The notes under the pieces were generated by a model. The model had not been told where the DNA came from. It saw only the letters and a list, made by a program, of their open reading frames with translations, and searched no databases. Shown piece after piece: positions 39,346 through 49,159 of a stretch of DNA of 64,000 nucleotides. The stretch spans positions 20,548 through 84,547 of the forward strand of contig CAJUSB010000001.1 of assembly GCA_910589115.1 (NCBI GenBank), read 5' to 3'. The stretch is from an uncultured Clostridia bacterium (GTDB taxonomy: Bacteria > Bacillota > Clostridia > Oscillospirales > Butyricicoccaceae). A program made the position numbers and the translations under genes. Every line of letters starts with the position of its first letter. Position 1 is the first letter of the stretch.

Positions 39346-40119
39346 ATGCAAACTTTTTTGACGCTTTTGCTGGCAATTCTGGGCTTTAGTGTATTGATTC
39401 TGGTACACGAAGCCGGTCATTGTGTTGCGGCAAAGCTGTGCCGTGTGCAGGTGAATGAATTCTGGTTGGGCATGGGACCGACACTTTTCAGCAGGAAGGT
39501 TGGGGAAACACTTTACTGTCTGAAACTGTTCCCGATTGGCGGAGCCTGTGTAATGGAAGGGGAAGATTTGCTTGAGGGCGAAAGCGCTTCCCTGCGTTCA
39601 TTTCCGCGGGCCAAGCGCTGGAAACGTTTTATTATTCTGGCTGCGGGCGTGCTGATGAATTTTTTGGTTGGTTATCTGATTATGCTGGTGCTTTATTATG
39701 TCAGCAATCCGGGGGTTCCGTTCCTGCGGGTTGCAGGTGCGGCGCTGGCGCATTCGTCGGATTATGCGCAGCTGGTCTGGCGCTCCCTGTATGAGTTGGT
39801 GACTGGCTCGGTGGGGATGGATCAGCTTTCAGGGCCGGTCGGCGTGACGGGAGCCATGATGGACATGGTCGTAAACTATGGTTTTAAGCAGTATGCGGCA
39901 ATGGTAGCATTTATATCCGTGAACCTGGGGGTTATGAACCTTTTGCCGATTCCTGGGCTGGACGGCGGACGCATTTTGTTTCTGCTGATCGAGTCGGTAC
40001 GCCGTAAGCCGATGCGGCAGGAGGTCGAAGGATATATTAACGCCGCTTTTATGATAGCGTTGTTTGCAGTGATTATTTATGCGACTGGAAATGATATCAT
40101 GCGGCTGATATCGGGCTGA
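39346..40119 (+). CDS. RseP/RasP-like site-2 protease without PDZ domain
   Basis: M50 intramembrane metalloprotease of 257 residues, much shorter than the usual 340-420. HEAGH (21-25) lies in the first membrane segment and NLLPIPGLDGGR (198-209, Asp 206) supplies the third zinc ligand. Between the second membrane segment (about 95-118) and LSGPVGVTG (161-169) only some 40 residues remain, where RseP proteins carry one or two PDZ domains. Position between dxr and ispG is that of rseP/rasP, which cleave anti-sigma factors or signal-peptide remnants. Lack of PDZ also recalls SpoIVFB, but the C-terminal CBS domain of that protein is absent. Confidence 0.88.
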   Translation: MQTFLTLLLAILGFSVLILVHEAGHCVAAKLCRVQVNEFWLGMGPTLFSRKVGETLYCLKLFPIGGACVMEGEDLLEGESASLRSFPRAKRWKRFIILAAGVLMNFLVGYLIMLVLYYVSNPGVPFLRVAGAALAHSSDYAQLVWRSLYELVTGSVGMDQLSGPVGVTGAMMDMVVNYGFKQYAAMVAFISVNLGVMNLLPIPGLDGGRILFLLIESVRRKPMRQEVEGYINAAFMIALFAVIIYATGNDIMRLISG

Positions 40120-40188
40120 CCGAATCACAAAAGTGTATTTTGGCATTTGAACAGGAAAGTAAAAAGATAGATTTTAGGAGGGCTTTGC

Positions 40189-40836
40189 GTGACAGTTGAG
40201 ATTCGGCGCGAACGGCCGGAAGATTTCAGCAGTGTAGAAAAGCTGACGCGGGATGCATTCTGGAACCAGTATGCACCTGGCTGTATAGAGCATTACTTGA
40301 CGCATATCCTGCGGGACTGCCCGGCTTTTCTTCCGGAATTAGATTTGATTGCGGAGGCAGACGGTGAGCCTGTAGGAAGCCTGATTGCAGTAAAGGGAGT
40401 AATCGTATGCGACAATGGGAAGCGCCGCGAAGTGGTTACTCTTGGGCCACTGGCCGTAGCGCCTGCATTTCAGCGGCAGGGCATAGGCGGAATGCTGCTT
40501 TCGGCGGTGAAGCAGGAAGCGCAGGCGCACGGATATGATGCATTATTTCTTTGCGGTGATCCGGCATATTATTGCAGGCACGGTTTTGTACCTGCGGAGA
40601 ATTTTGGCATTCGTACGGCAGAGAATAACTATGCAGCTGCATTGCAGGTCTGTGAGTTACGGGACGGAGCGCTGCATGATGCTGCTGGCTGTTACAGCGA
40701 AGGTGCTTCTTATCAAGTCGATGAAGCCGCAGCTGAAGCATTTGACCGGCAATTTCCGCCTCTGGAAAAACGGAGCGGAACGCCGAGCCAGGAAAGGTTT
40801 CTCGAGCTCGTTTCCATGCAGCGTCCTGCGGATTGA
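40189..40836 (+). CDS. GNAT-family N-acetyltransferase
   Basis: Start is GTG 40189 behind AGGAGGG; 215 residues. The GNAT core occupies the first 150 residues: VEIRRERPEDFSSVEKL, LGPLAVAPAFQRQGIGGMLL with the acetyl-CoA-binding QRQGIG loop at about residue 96, and CGDPAYYCRHGF. The last 60 residues are less conserved. The YxRxGF and ERP-EDF style resembles YhbS/predicted GNAT acyltransferases. Acceptor unknown. It interrupts the rseP-ispG pair found in related operons. Confidence 0.88.
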   Translation: MTVEIRRERPEDFSSVEKLTRDAFWNQYAPGCIEHYLTHILRDCPAFLPELDLIAEADGEPVGSLIAVKGVIVCDNGKRREVVTLGPLAVAPAFQRQGIGGMLLSAVKQEAQAHGYDALFLCGDPAYYCRHGFVPAENFGIRTAENNYAAALQVCELRDGALHDAAGCYSEGASYQVDEAAAEAFDRQFPPLEKRSGTPSQERFLELVSMQRPAD

Positions 40837-40849
40837 GTGCGGAGCCTCT

Positions 40850-40950
40850 CGTTTCCTCCGCCTGCGCGGCGTGCGGTCCTGCGCGGACGGCGCCAGAGGG
40901 ACTTGTCCCTCTGGACTCCCATCTATCGCCTGCGGGCGGGACGGGGGATT
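40850..40950. repeat. Dispersed GC-rich hairpin repeat, copy 9 (reverse)
   Basis: CGCCTGCGCGGCGTGCGGTCCTGCGCGGAC is followed by CCAGAGGGACttGTCCCTCTGG and a CGCCTGCGGGCGGGACG block. It starts about a dozen bases after the GNAT gene. Confidence 0.8.
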
Positions 40951-41062
40951 TGTTCGGGCGTATGGTGTTATTTTATCCTGTAAACGGTAGTGAAATTAAA
41001 GCGGCTTCGATGTAGAGCCGGAATAGAAACGAAACAGGAACATCTATAAAGAAGGTGTCAAT

Positions 41063-42109
41063 ATGACAAAGCAGATACAAATTGGCAGTGTTGCAGTCGG
41101 CGGTGGTGCGCCGGTTGCGGTGCAGTCCATGACCAATACGGACACGCGAGACCCTGCTGCAACGCTTGCGCAGATTGATGCACTAGCTGCAGCGGGCTGT
41201 CATATCGTCCGCTGTGCGGTGCCGGATATGGAAGCAGCGCACGCACTGGGTGAAATCTGTGAAAAATCACCGATTCCGGTCGTGGCAGATATTCATTTTG
41301 ACTACAAACTGGCGCTTGAATCCATAGCAGCTGGCGTGCATAAAATTCGATTGAATCCGGGTAATATTGGTGCAGACGACAGGGTAAAGGCAGTGGCAGA
41401 GGCTGCACGTTCAAAAAATATCCCCATTCGGATTGGGGTCAATTCCGGCTCGGTGGAGCGGGAGATCCTTGCAAAATATGGTGCACCGTGCCCGGAAGCA
41501 TTGGTGGAAAGCGCGATGTATCATGTCAGCCTGCTGAACCGGTTTGATTTTGATGATATTTGTATCTCGATTAAGTCTTCCTCTGTGCCTTATACGATGC
41601 GAGCCTATCAGATGATGCATGAACAGACCAATTATCCGCTTCATCTTGGCGTGACCGAGGCCGGGACGGAATATATGGGAACCATAAAATCAGCAGCAGG
41701 AATTGGTGGACTGCTGGCCCTGGGGATTGGCGACACGATTCGTGTATCGCTGACCGATGATCCGGTGAAGGAGATCCATGCGGCCTATGCAATATTGAAA
41801 GCGGTAGGGCTGAACGATGATGGGATCAATGTAGTATCCTGCCCGACTTGTGGGCGCACGCGAATCGACTTGATCGGCATTGCACACGAGGTGGAGCGCC
41901 GTACAGCCTCCATACGTGGAAAAAAGCTCAAGGTTGCCGTCATGGGCTGTGCGGTCAATGGGCCGGGGGAAGCACGTGACGCGGATCTTGGCATTGCAGG
42001 CGGCAACGGGGAAGGATTGATTTTCCGTCGGGGAGAAATTGTGCGTAAAGTTCCGCAGGAGCGGCTTGTGGACGAGCTTCTTTTGGAGATTGAAAGCTAC
42101 AACGAGTAA
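41063..42109 (+). CDS. ispG: 4-hydroxy-3-methylbut-2-enyl diphosphate synthase
   Basis: IspG (GcpE) reduces MEcPP to HMBPP with a 4Fe-4S cluster, the sixth MEP-pathway step. The 348-residue protein has VAVQSMTNTDTRD, VADIHFDYKLAL, KIRLNPGNIG, and the cluster ligands in SCPTCGRTR and MGCAVNGPGEARDAD. It lies 21 bases before polC. With dxr nearby, most but not all MEP steps must be encoded elsewhere. Confidence 0.97.
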   Translation: MTKQIQIGSVAVGGGAPVAVQSMTNTDTRDPAATLAQIDALAAAGCHIVRCAVPDMEAAHALGEICEKSPIPVVADIHFDYKLALESIAAGVHKIRLNPGNIGADDRVKAVAEAARSKNIPIRIGVNSGSVEREILAKYGAPCPEALVESAMYHVSLLNRFDFDDICISIKSSSVPYTMRAYQMMHEQTNYPLHLGVTEAGTEYMGTIKSAAGIGGLLALGIGDTIRVSLTDDPVKEIHAAYAILKAVGLNDDGINVVSCPTCGRTRIDLIGIAHEVERRTASIRGKKLKVAVMGCAVNGPGEARDADLGIAGGNGEGLIFRRGEIVRKVPQERLVDELLLEIESYNE

Positions 42110-42130
42110 ACGATAAAAAGAGGAATTTGC

Positions 42131-45100
42131 ATGACAAAAGCAATCTGTGAAATTTTTAGCCGGTGTAAAATAGAAGAGCTTGGTGATGCACTTGCCGCAG
42201 GGGAAGTGACAGCGTTGGCTGTCAGCCATGACCAGAATGCGATGCAGTGTCATGTGCGGTTTCCGAAGCCGGTGCATCCGGGGATGCTCAGCAGGCTGGA
42301 ACAGCAGATCGCAAAGACCTATCAGCTGACTCGCCTGAATATTTCACCGCGTTATGAAATGGAGCAGCTGACAAGTGATTACATTGATATTTTACAGGAT
42401 ACGCTATTGTATGATCATCCGTCCACAAAGGGCCTGCTGGCAGACAGCCGCTGGGAATACATTGACGGAGAGCTGAAAATTTCCATGAGTGAGCCTGCAC
42501 GTGCGTATTTGAACCTGGCGCTGCACAAATTACAGGATAAGATTAAGACGGAAACCGGCATTCATTGTCCTGTCACCGCGGAGGTTCAGGAGGGAAGCGC
42601 CAGCGAGCAGGAGCTTCGGGAGCTTGAGCTGGCAAGGGAAAAGGCTTTACAGGAGGCGGCTGCGTCCGATGCGCCTGCACCGGAAGAGCGTACCGAAAAA
42701 CCAAAGGCAAGACCGGCCCGGAAACAGCCTGAAAGCAGCGGTTATTCTCGCCCGCACGTGGAAAAGGTAAAGGACGATGATATGATATTTGGCAAGCTGT
42801 ATCAGGATGCACCGGTTCCGATTAAGGATGCGGTACACTCCTTTGACCTTGTGACGATTGAGGGCGATGTATTTTTCGTAGATAATAAAGAAATCACCAG
42901 CAAGAAGACCGGTAAGGAATGGGTAAAGCTGTCTTTTGATGTGACTGACAATACCAATTCAATCCGTGTTTCCAAGTTTATGGCGAAGGATCAGGCTGGT
43001 GATCTGGTATCGGCAGTAAAGACCGGCATGTATCTGCGCATACAGGGAAAGGTGTCTTTTGATACCTTTGAAAAAGAAAGCATTTTAGAACCTACCGCGA
43101 TTGTCAAAGCGAAGAAAAAAATCCGCATGGATCATGCGCCGGTCAAGCGTGTGGAGCTTCATCTCCATACGAATATGAGTGCAATGGATGGTGTTTCTGA
43201 TACAAAAGACTTGATTAACCGCTGCAAACTCTGGGGGATGCCTGCAATGGCGATTACTGACCATGGCTGTGCGCAGGCTTTTCCGCTGGCACTGCATGTT
43301 GTAGATGGTAAGGAAGACCAGTATCCTAAAATCCTGTATGGGGTAGAGGCGTATTATATCAATGATGCGGCGGCGGTTTCAGTTGTTCGCGGGGAAAAGG
43401 ATGGCAGCCTGGACGGACGTTTCATTATATTTGACCTGGAAACGACCGGGCTAAAACCAGCAAATGAGGAAATCACAGAAATTGCAGCAACCCTGGTGGA
43501 AGGCGGCGCGGTCATTGATACTTTTCAAACCTATGTGAATCCGCACAAGCCGATCCCGCCAGAGATTACCGAACTGACCGGTATTTCTGATGAAACTGTC
43601 CGCGATGCGCCGGAGTTAGAGGAAGCACTTTCACGCTTTTTTGACTTTGCAAAAGATGATATTTTAGTTGCACATAATGCAGGCTTTGATATGTCCTTCC
43701 TGAAAACGGCCTGCAAGAGGTTAGGGATTGAGCGGGAGTTTACCTACATTGATACGCTCGAAATGGCTAGGATTATGCTGCCGCATCTTGGCAAGCATAA
43801 GCTGAATGTTTTGGCAAAGGAGCTTCAAGCCGGACCCTTTGACCATCACCGCGCCAGTGAGGATGCTTCCGTGCTTGCACGGATTTGGCTGAAACTGATT
43901 GAGCGGATGAAAAACGATCTGCATGGGACAAAGATTTCAGATATTAACCCGTTGCTCGCCGGGATGCGGGCAGAGTCAAAAAATCTGAAAAACTTCCAGC
44001 GCTATCATTTTATCATTCTTGTGAAGAACAAAATAGGCCTGAAAAATCTGTATAAGCTGATTTCCTATAGTTTTCTGGATCATTTTTACCGCAAGCCGCT
44101 GATGCCGCGTTCTGAACTGATTAAGCATCGGGAAGGATTGGTTTTCGGTTCTGCCTGTGAAGCGGGGGAGCTGTTCCATGCAATAGTGGACGGCAAAGAC
44201 TGGGAAGAGCTGAAACGGATTGCCGATTTTTATGATTATCTGGAAATCCAGCCGATTGCAAATAACCGTTTTATGATTGCAAAGGGACAGGCAAAAGATG
44301 AAGAAGAGCTGCGGGAATTTAATCGTAAAATCCTGAAATTAGCGGATGAGCTGGGCAAACCGTGTGTTGCAACGGGTGACGTGCATTTCCTGGAGCCGGA
44401 GGACGAAGCCTACCGCCGTATCCTGATGGCGGGGCAGGGGTTTGGTGATGCAGATAACCAGGCGCCATTGTATTTGAAAACGACAGATGAAATGCTTCAG
44501 GAATTTGCTTATTTAGGTGAAGATCGAGCATATGAGGTCGTCGTTAAAAATACAAATATGATAGCGGAAATGCTGGAACCCATCCGGCCGGTGCCGCGTG
44601 AAAACTATCCGCCGAAAATTGAAGGGTCGGCGGAGGAATTGCAGCAGCTTTGTTATGATAAGGCGCGGCGTATGTATGGCGATCCCATCCCGGAGCCGAT
44701 TGAGCACCGCCTGAAACAGGAGCTTGAGCCGATTATCCGGCAGGGCTACGATGTAATGTATATGATTGCGCAGAAACTGGTGGCAAAATCCCTGGAGGAT
44801 GGTTATTTGGTCGGTTCGCGCGGTTCGGTCGGCTCGTCATTGGTTGCGTTTATGAGCGGTATTACGGAGGTAAACTCGCTTCCGCCGCATTACCTTTGCC
44901 CGGAGTGTAAATATTTGGAATGGCATGAAAACGAGGGCGTTGGCTGTGGTGTCTGTCTGCCGGACAAGGTATGTCCGAACTGCGGAAAGCCACTGACAAA
45001 AGAAGGATTTACCATTCCGTTTGCTACATTTCTGGGATTTAATGCGGATAAAGTGCCCGATATCGACCTGAACTTTTCGGGAGAATATCAGCCGCGCATT

Positions 45101-46504
45101 CATAAATATACCGGCGAGCTGTTCGGTGAGGATCATGTCTTCCGTGCCGGGACGATTGCTACAGTTGCTGAAAAGACCGCTTATGGCTATGTCAAAAAGT
45201 ATATGGAGGAACGCGGGATTGAATGTTCCCGCGCGGAAGAAAACCGGCTGGCGGCAGGCTGTACCGGAATCCGGCGCACGACCGGGCAGCATCCGGGCGG
45301 CATTGTTGTAGTTCCCCGTGATGTGGAAATTTACGATTTTTGTCCGGTGCAGCATCCGGCAGACGACCCGGAATCTGATATTATAACAACGCATTTTGAA
45401 TATCATTCGATTGACGCAAATCTGCTCAAGCTGGACGAACTGGGTCATGATGATCCGACAATGATTAAAATGCTTGAGGAAATGACTGGTGTTGTCGCAA
45501 CTGAGATTCCGTTGGATGATCCCGGTGTCATGAGCCTGTTTACATCAAACGAAGCACTGAAATATGTCGATGATAAGCCGGACCCGATCCTGGGAGAGCT
45601 GGGTTGTCTCGCGGTGCCGGAATTCGGTACAAAATTTGTTCGGGGCATGGTAAGTGATACCAAGCCGCATAATTTTGATGATTTGCTATGTATTTCCGGT
45701 CTGTCGCACGGTACGGACGTATGGCTGGGGAATGCTGCCGATCTGGTCGCAAAAGGCGTTCCGCTGAGCCAGTGTATCTGCTGCCGTGATGATATTATGA
45801 ATTATCTGATTGGCAAAGGGCTTGACCCGCTGATGTCATTTAAGATTATGGAGGCAGTGCGAAAAGGCAAGGTTGCGAAAGCAGGCTTTGATGCTGGCTG
45901 GGAAGAGGCTATGCGTGAGCATGAGGTGCCGGACTGGTACATTGATTCATGTCGAAAAATCAAGTATATGTTCCCAAAGGCGCACGCGGTCGCATATGTA
46001 ATGATGGCCTATCGAATTGCCTGGTTTAAGGTACATATTCCGCTGGCGTTTTATGCAGCCTATTTCAGCATCCGGGCGAAAGGCTTTGATGCCTCCTGCA
46101 TGATTAAGGGGGATGCGGTGGCCGTCGAGAAATATCAGGAACTTCGCCGGAAGGAAAGCGATAAAACGATTTCAAATGCAGAAAAGGATACAATGACCAC
46201 GCTTGAGGTCTGTCATGAATTTTACCGGCGCGGATTTATTTTTGAATCAATGGATGTTTACAAATCGGACGCGACGAAATTTATAATTACAGACAGAGGT
46301 TTGATTCCGCCGTTTACCTCCATGCCCGGCATTGGCGAACAGGCGGCGCTTGGTATCGTTGGCGAACGTGAAAACGGCAGGTTCCTTTCTTCGGAAGAGC
46401 TTTCTATCCGCTGCCCGAAGGTTTCCAGCTCGGTGATTGAGCTGCTCAGCCAGATTGGCGCATTGGGGGACATGCCAAAATCTACGCAGGTCAGCCTGTT
46501 CTGA
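42131..46504 (+). CDS. polC: DNA polymerase III, PolC-type
   Basis: The Gram-positive replicative polymerase, 1457 residues, full length. N-terminal and OB domains occupy about 1-335; a PHP domain starts at VELHLHTNMS (His 344); the 3'-5' exonuclease is inserted inside PHP from IIFDLETTG (Asp 435) to about 610; the palm carries a four-Cys zinc site (CPEC, CPNC, about 922-955) and PDIDLNFSG with catalytic Asp 977 and 979; the helix-hairpin-helix and C-terminal region end with GIGEQAALGI and KSTQVSLF. RBS AGAGG. It follows ispG and ends 19 bases before a DUF1835 gene. Confidence 0.98.
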   Translation: MTKAICEIFSRCKIEELGDALAAGEVTALAVSHDQNAMQCHVRFPKPVHPGMLSRLEQQIAKTYQLTRLNISPRYEMEQLTSDYIDILQDTLLYDHPSTKGLLADSRWEYIDGELKISMSEPARAYLNLALHKLQDKIKTETGIHCPVTAEVQEGSASEQELRELELAREKALQEAAASDAPAPEERTEKPKARPARKQPESSGYSRPHVEKVKDDDMIFGKLYQDAPVPIKDAVHSFDLVTIEGDVFFVDNKEITSKKTGKEWVKLSFDVTDNTNSIRVSKFMAKDQAGDLVSAVKTGMYLRIQGKVSFDTFEKESILEPTAIVKAKKKIRMDHAPVKRVELHLHTNMSAMDGVSDTKDLINRCKLWGMPAMAITDHGCAQAFPLALHVVDGKEDQYPKILYGVEAYYINDAAAVSVVRGEKDGSLDGRFIIFDLETTGLKPANEEITEIAATLVEGGAVIDTFQTYVNPHKPIPPEITELTGISDETVRDAPELEEALSRFFDFAKDDILVAHNAGFDMSFLKTACKRLGIEREFTYIDTLEMARIMLPHLGKHKLNVLAKELQAGPFDHHRASEDASVLARIWLKLIERMKNDLHGTKISDINPLLAGMRAESKNLKNFQRYHFIILVKNKIGLKNLYKLISYSFLDHFYRKPLMPRSELIKHREGLVFGSACEAGELFHAIVDGKDWEELKRIADFYDYLEIQPIANNRFMIAKGQAKDEEELREFNRKILKLADELGKPCVATGDVHFLEPEDEAYRRILMAGQGFGDADNQAPLYLKTTDEMLQEFAYLGEDRAYEVVVKNTNMIAEMLEPIRPVPRENYPPKIEGSAEELQQLCYDKARRMYGDPIPEPIEHRLKQELEPIIRQGYDVMYMIAQKLVAKSLEDGYLVGSRGSVGSSLVAFMSGITEVNSLPPHYLCPECKYLEWHENEGVGCGVCLPDKVCPNCGKPLTKEGFTIPFATFLGFNADKVPDIDLNFSGEYQPRIHKYTGELFGEDHVFRAGTIATVAEKTAYGYVKKYMEERGIECSRAEENRLAAGCTGIRRTTGQHPGGIVVVPRDVEIYDFCPVQHPADDPESDIITTHFEYHSIDANLLKLDELGHDDPTMIKMLEEMTGVVATEIPLDDPGVMSLFTSNEALKYVDDKPDPILGELGCLAVPEFGTKFVRGMVSDTKPHNFDDLLCISGLSHGTDVWLGNAADLVAKGVPLSQCICCRDDIMNYLIGKGLDPLMSFKIMEAVRKGKVAKAGFDAGWEEAMREHEVPDWYIDSCRKIKYMFPKAHAVAYVMMAYRIAWFKVHIPLAFYAAYFSIRAKGFDASCMIKGDAVAVEKYQELRRKESDKTISNAEKDTMTTLEVCHEFYRRGFIFESMDVYKSDATKFIITDRGLIPPFTSMPGIGEQAALGIVGERENGRFLSSEELSIRCPKVSSSVIELLSQIGALGDMPKSTQVSLF

Positions 46505-46523
46505 CGAGGAGATTATAAATAGA

Positions 46524-47471
46524 ATGGTTTGGATTTGTTTTGGAGATTCTGCGAAAGGCAGCCTTTTATGTTTTCAGCGTATCGGCATACCGGATTTCGG
46601 GTGTGAACCTGTGATTTCATTGATTGATGACTTGTCCATAGGGGACATTTCCGATTTGCAGGATCAGAAAAAACGGGCATTTGGCATTTGTCCTTGGAAG
46701 GACGACCCTGAATTTGCCGGAGAGGCAGAAAAATGCACAGAGCATTATTATAACGAAGCGATTCCGGCATTTGAAGCAATTTCCGAAGCCGTAATCTGGT
46801 ATGGGGATAGTGCGTTTGAACGGTGCGGTATGCTGCGGGCAGCGCATGATTTATATGCACGCGGCGTTCCGTTTTCGCTGGTGCATGTTGGCTGTCTGGA
46901 AGGGGAGATGCCGCCGCCCCTTCCAGCTGCAAAGGCTTCCGGGCCGATTGCGTTTTTTATGGATGGTTCAGGGGAGAAATCCAAATTGCCGGGTTTCATG
47001 TTTCGTCATACGCAGCATTTTTTTCTGCGGCGTATATATGGCCGGTTCCGTCAGCGTCAGTATCGGGCCCGACAGGCTCAGAAAATTATTTTCCGCGGCG
47101 TGGGTGAACTGGAACCAGAAACGGCGTTGTACTTTTACCGCAGGCGGCGCAGTGTCCGTGCGTGTGAAGCAAAACTGCTTTACAGAGAATGGGAGCGCTT
47201 AGTGCAGGAAAATGCACCGCTCCGTGCTGTAGAAAACGGCAGGCTGATTTCAGTACCGGCAGAATATTATGATGAAACGATTCTGGAAAACACTCCGGAA
47301 AAAGAAACCTGCGCTGCATTTGTAGTTGGCAGAACCTTGGGAAAACATGCCATAAATGACTGCTTCATTTTCGCACGGATTTGTGCATTGGCAGCCTGTG
47401 GGAAGCTGGAAATCCTTCAAAAAGGCGGAAATTATCGGGAAACAACGGTCAGGAAGCCGCATAAGGCTTGA
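46524..47471 (+). CDS. DUF1835 domain-containing protein
   Basis: The start at 46524 follows GACGAGGAG; 315 residues. The N-terminal third shows ICFGDSAKGSLLC and SLIDDLSIGDI, matching the DUF1835 pattern (FGDSxAGSL and DDLSIGPI). The C-terminal third is consistent with DUF3658, which usually accompanies it. Such proteins are common in Firmicutes with no known activity; the GDS and DDLS motifs suggest a nucleotide- or metal-binding pocket. It lies between polC and the his operon, and the his promoter overlaps its stop codon. Confidence 0.78.
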   Translation: MVWICFGDSAKGSLLCFQRIGIPDFGCEPVISLIDDLSIGDISDLQDQKKRAFGICPWKDDPEFAGEAEKCTEHYYNEAIPAFEAISEAVIWYGDSAFERCGMLRAAHDLYARGVPFSLVHVGCLEGEMPPPLPAAKASGPIAFFMDGSGEKSKLPGFMFRHTQHFFLRRIYGRFRQRQYRARQAQKIIFRGVGELEPETALYFYRRRRSVRACEAKLLYREWERLVQENAPLRAVENGRLISVPAEYYDETILENTPEKETCAAFVVGRTLGKHAINDCFIFARICALAACGKLEILQKGGNYRETTVRKPHKA

Positions 47472-47496
47472 CGGATGGGATTTGTCGTGTTATTAT
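47468..47496 (+). promoter_or_regulatory. Promoter of the histidine operon
   Basis: TTGACG, 17 bases, TATTAT, giving a leader of only about 40 bases. No T-box, leader peptide or terminator hairpin fits in that space. Confidence 0.6.
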
Positions 47497-47537
47497 ACTA
47501 AAGCGATAAAGTATATGAAGGAGTATTTATAAAAGTT

Positions 47538-49154
47538 ATGAATTATATTTCGACGCCCGAGGGAACAAGGGATCTGCTGTTTACCGCAACACGCGCACTC
47601 CGAAACACCGAACAGTGCATCCGTGCAACGCTTGAAAAGCGCGGCTATGAGGAGATTATCACGCCGGTAATGGAATATTATGATGTATTCCGGCACGCAA
47701 ATCCGGCGCAGTCCCAGGAGGTCATGGTTAAGGCCTCTGACCGAAATGGGCGTATCTGTGTCATGCGTCCAGACAATACGACGCCGATTGCCCGCGTAGC
47801 GGCGTCCCGCTTTCCTGACGAGGCATTTCCGGCTCATATTTATTATTGCCAGAATGTCATCCGTGCGGTTGCGGACGATCACGGGCACCGCGGCGAGGTC
47901 CTTCAAATCGGTGCCGAGCTGATTGGAGCCGATGGGTTGGAGGCAGATCTCGACATCCTTTCGGCTGCATTTGACGCGCTTGCGGGCGCCGGTGCCGGAT
48001 TCCGCATTGAACTGGGTCACGCAGGCATTTATAAAGGGCTGATTTCTTCCCTGGGCGTACCGGAAGAAACAGCCGAAGAGATTCGCAGGCTGATTGAAAC
48101 CAAGAGCTTTGCGGCACTGGGCGACATACTGGAGCCTTACCGTGACCGGGAAGCATACCGCGCATTAAAGGCGATGCCGCAGCTTTTTGGCGGCGCAGAG
48201 GTATTGGAAGAGGCTGAGCGCCTGACCGAAAATCCGGAGGCGCGTGCTGCTTTTGCTTATTTGAGAACACTGCTGGAAGCGCTGAGCAGAGCGGGGCATC
48301 GTGACGCGGTCATGATTGATCTCGGGCTGGTTCATGAGCTGGATTATTATACAGGCATGATGTTCCGGGGGTACGCAGGCGGTGCAGGTGCATCAATTCT
48401 GCGCGGCGGACGTTATAATGCACTGTGCGGAAAATTTGGCCGCAGTCTTGCGGCGGCAGGTTTTGCAGTTGATTTGGAGGCATTGACCGAGGCTGGCCCG
48501 GCCGCAGACGGCGCGGAAGGCTCCGGACGGATTCGGATTGCTCTGACAAAAGGCCGGCTCGAAAAGAAAACCCTTGCACTTTTGAAAAATTCGGGGTATG
48601 ATATTTCTGAGCTGGAAAGCCCGTCAAGAAAACTGATTTTTCTGCTGCCCGGTTCAGACGTTGAGGTCGTATTGGCAAAGGCTGCTGACGTGATCACTTA
48701 TGTCGAGCATGGCGTGTGTGATATGGGCGTTGTCGGCAAGGATACCATCATGGAAAAGGGCGGTTCATTCTATGAAATGGTTGACCTTGGCTTTGGGAAG
48801 TGCCGCTTTGCAGTAGCTGCCAAAAAGGGGAAGGATGTTTACGGTGGTTATAAAATGCCGGTGATTGCAACCAAGTACCCAGCGGTTACAAAGGCGTTTT
48901 TTGAGAAAAAGAACATTGATGTTGTGACAATTAAAATTGAAGGTTCAGTCGAGCTTGCACCCCTTTTGGAGCTTGCAGACGCTATTGTCGATATTGTTGA
49001 AACCGGATCGACACTCCGGGAAAACGGCCTTGAGGTTGTGGAGGAGGTTGCCCCGATTTCGGCGCGTTTGATCGTTAATCTTGCATCGGCTAAGCTGAAA
49101 AAGCAGCAGATACAGCGGGTCATTGGCGAGCTCGAACGTGGATTGGAGGAATAA
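47538..49154 (+). CDS. hisZG: Fused HisZ-HisG: ATP phosphoribosyltransferase regulatory plus catalytic subunits
   Basis: One 538-residue ORF joins two proteins that form a hetero-octamer in species with short HisG. Residues 1 to about 315 are HisZ, a class II aminoacyl-tRNA-synthetase paralogue (TPEGTRDLLF, VMRPDNTTPIARVAASRF, DLGLVHELDYYTGMMFRGY). A short Ala/Gly/Glu linker (about 316-330) leads to short-form HisG, starting RIRIALTKGRLEKKTLALL at 331 with CDMGVVGKDTIMEKG and the PRPP loop IVDIVETGSTLRENGL. No stop or start separates them. HisG condenses ATP with PRPP as the first histidine step, and HisZ mediates feedback inhibition. The HisZ part is shorter than stand-alone forms. Confidence 0.93.
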   Translation: MNYISTPEGTRDLLFTATRALRNTEQCIRATLEKRGYEEIITPVMEYYDVFRHANPAQSQEVMVKASDRNGRICVMRPDNTTPIARVAASRFPDEAFPAHIYYCQNVIRAVADDHGHRGEVLQIGAELIGADGLEADLDILSAAFDALAGAGAGFRIELGHAGIYKGLISSLGVPEETAEEIRRLIETKSFAALGDILEPYRDREAYRALKAMPQLFGGAEVLEEAERLTENPEARAAFAYLRTLLEALSRAGHRDAVMIDLGLVHELDYYTGMMFRGYAGGAGASILRGGRYNALCGKFGRSLAAAGFAVDLEALTEAGPAADGAEGSGRIRIALTKGRLEKKTLALLKNSGYDISELESPSRKLIFLLPGSDVEVVLAKAADVITYVEHGVCDMGVVGKDTIMEKGGSFYEMVDLGFGKCRFAVAAKKGKDVYGGYKMPVIATKYPAVTKAFFEKKNIDVVTIKIEGSVELAPLLELADAIVDIVETGSTLRENGLEVVEEVAPISARLIVNLASAKLKKQQIQRVIGELERGLEE

Positions 49155-49159
49155 AGACT

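Noticed and set aside
47472..47537. T-box or his leader-peptide attenuator
   Set aside because: The leader is about 40 bases and lacks the T-box sequence, a His-rich peptide and a terminator.
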